Assembly: GCA_012729975.1 (NCBI GenBank)
Contig: JAAYBW010000308.1
Coordinates: 1 to 40,738 of the forward strand
Direction of reading: 5' to 3'
Length of the DNA stretch: 40,738 nt
DNA from: Clostridiales bacterium
GTDB taxonomy: Bacteria > Bacillota > Clostridia > Oscillospirales > Oscillospiraceae
The translations under genes and the position numbers were made by a program. Positions 39,745 to 40,738 of this stretch are shown here, piece after piece (within the stretch, counting starts at the first letter, position 1; every line of letters starts with the position of its first letter). The notes under the pieces were generated by a model, which searched no databases, had not been told where the DNA came from, and was given only the letters and a program-made list of their open reading frames with translations.

Positions 39745-40290
39745 TTGGACAATGAAAATAATAACGAATACGAATTGTTCCGGGAGGTCTGGAAGAGGGT
39801 TACGGAGTCACCGGACGATTCGGAGCCGATAACCCTGCCGCAGAAAAAAACCGAGCCCGAACCCGCGGCCGCGGTAGCCGTCAAGCCGGAACTGCCGCGT
39901 TATCTGGAGGAACTGATGAATGACGAAGCCTCAGACGAGTCGGCGTACAGAGTTCTCGCAAACAATATGAACTCCAGGCAAGCCGCGGCCGCATTACGGT
40001 CATTATCCGCCGACGAGGCAATGCACCTGCGGCGCCTGCAGGCTTTATACTATCTGCTTACGGGCGATACATACACGCCCATGCACGAATATCCGCGCTG
40101 CAGACAAAGAGCTACTCTTTCTGCGCTTCGCGACAGATACTGGGCCGAGTCAGAAGGGTCAAGAGCATACGCGGAGGCGGCAAAGACATACTCAGACACG
40201 GCGGCGGGGCCTGTTTTCGCCTCTTTTTCTCAGGATGAGGCCCGGCACGCGCGGACAATCGAGTCACTCATCGAGCGGCTTTTCTCCTAA
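39745..40290 (+). CDS. Ferritin-like diiron-domain protein
   Basis: A 181-residue protein with an acidic, Pro-rich N-terminal tail (about 1-50) and a four-helix bundle. Ligand motifs are ELMNDEASDE (helix 1), DEAMH (90-94), YWAESEG (about 132-138) and DEARH (164-168), the paired ExxH pattern of rubrerythrin- and ferritin-like carriers. No rubredoxin domain. A role in peroxide or iron handling is likely but not shown. Start is TTG 39745, with AGGAGGTG about 9 bases upstream. Its last 27 bases overlap the convergent cdd gene. Confidence 0.85.
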   Translation: MDNENNNEYELFREVWKRVTESPDDSEPITLPQKKTEPEPAAAVAVKPELPRYLEELMNDEASDESAYRVLANNMNSRQAAAALRSLSADEAMHLRRLQALYYLLTGDTYTPMHEYPRCRQRATLSALRDRYWAESEGSRAYAEAAKTYSDTAAGPVFASFSQDEARHARTIESLIERLFS

Positions 40291-40665
40291 ATCAAAGCTG
40301 TAGGGCAGGAGCTGCCGAAGTTTGTAACTTACATACCGCCCGTCGCTTCTGGCGCTGAGTATCTCGATATCATGCGCGAACTCAGCTATGAACTGCCGGC
40401 AGCTCCCGCAGGGCATGCAGTATGTGTCGCTTTGCGCGGCGACCGCCAGCATAGTAAACCTTCGCTTGCCTTCGCTTATCGCCTTTGTTATCGCGGTCTT
40501 CTCGGCGCACACGGTATCTCCGAAGGCGGCGCATTCCACGTTGCAGCCCTGATAAACGCTGCCGTCCGCGCACAGCAGCGCTGCGCCGACTTTAAATCCG
40601 GAATAAGGGGAATATGATTTTTCGGACGCCGCGAGCGCGGCGTTTATCAGTTCTCTGTCCGTCAT
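40264..40665 (-). CDS. cdd: Cytidine deaminase
   Basis: A 133-residue homotetrameric-type zinc deaminase converting cytidine and deoxycytidine to uridine forms. SPYSGFKVGAAL, the catalytic Cys53-Ala-Glu55 (CNVECAAFGDTVCAEKTA) and PCGSCRQ (Cys86 and Cys89) are intact. ATG 40665 has AAGG upstream. The 3' end overlaps the ferritin-like gene by 27 bases. Confidence 0.97.
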   Translation of the reverse strand: MTDRELINAALAASEKSYSPYSGFKVGAALLCADGSVYQGCNVECAAFGDTVCAEKTAITKAISEGKRRFTMLAVAAQSDTYCMPCGSCRQFIAEFAHDIEILSARSDGRYVSYKLRQLLPYSFDLGEKPLDE

Positions 40666-40738
40666 ATCTTACCTTCCTTACCGGGCAGCCTGACTGACTG
40701 TCAGGATCACTGCCTGTCTTCTCTTTTTCTCTCTTTTC

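Noticed and set aside
1..40738. CRISPR arrays, transposases, integrases, phage genes, tRNA or rRNA
   Set aside because: I looked for direct-repeat arrays, terminal inverted repeats with DDE-type frames and tRNA-like ends and saw none.

Overview
The window looks like chromosomal DNA of an uncultured or poorly known low-to-mid-GC Firmicute of the Clostridia (Oscillospirales/Christensenellales-like; inferred, not proven). Supporting signs are Gram-positive-type regulation (SAM-I and lysine riboswitches, an L10 leader, a CIRCE operator), strong GGAGG-type ribosome sites with many TTG/GTG starts, S-layer-homology domains, a LtaS-type sulfatase, a DUF1540 protein, DegV, Spx/ArsC and large lipoprotein solute-binding proteins. 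I see no prophage, transposase, CRISPR array, rRNA or tRNA.

Layout. 1-1179: 3' part of a solute-binding protein. 1.4-10.7 kb: a lipid-flavoured region. On + there is a CoA-acyltransferase-fold protein, an acyl-CoA/ACP synthetase, a NUDIX hydrolase and an MscS channel. A structured leader or RNA (about 5.6-5.9 kb) follows, then a serine-palmitoyltransferase-like alpha-oxoamine synthase and an overlapping short-chain dehydrogenase. Convergent on - are a CPBP protease, a NUDIX hydrolase and a PlsC acyltransferase. 10.8-16 kb: Hsp20 behind a perfect CIRCE, DegV, an ArsC/Spx-like protein, a PfoR-type EIIC, a COG2426 small membrane protein and an SPL-type radical SAM enzyme. 16.3-21.5 kb: SAM riboswitch-metK-ahcY, then lysine riboswitch-dapA-lysA.

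21.7-28.7 kb (all -): a two-component system (response regulator, histidine kinase), a membrane-anchored HtrA-like protein that has lost two catalytic-triad residues, a 963-residue surface protein (phosphodiester glycosidase, Ig-like, SLH) and a 55-residue DUF1540 protein. 28.9-30.7 kb: a second solute-binding lipoprotein, paralogous to the one at the left edge and without permease genes. 31.2-33.5 kb: an MBL-fold hydrolase of AT-richer composition and the rplJ-rplL operon with its leader. 33.5-40.7 kb: LtaS-type synthase, ASCH protein, GNAT, a DUF1538 membrane protein with a tandem PII-like partner, RsmE, a ferritin-like protein and cytidine deaminase.

The strongest candidates for something new are: (1) the SPT-like synthase plus reductase, next to an acyl-activating enzyme and acyltransferase-fold proteins, suggesting sphingoid-base or ceramide-like lipid synthesis in a Firmicute; (2) the terminator-containing structured leader immediately upstream of that pair; (3) the pseudo-protease HtrA in a two-component/cell-surface cluster; and (4) the PII/DUF1538 pair, in which both partners are internally duplicated. 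All functions are inferred by reading motifs; no database search was possible.
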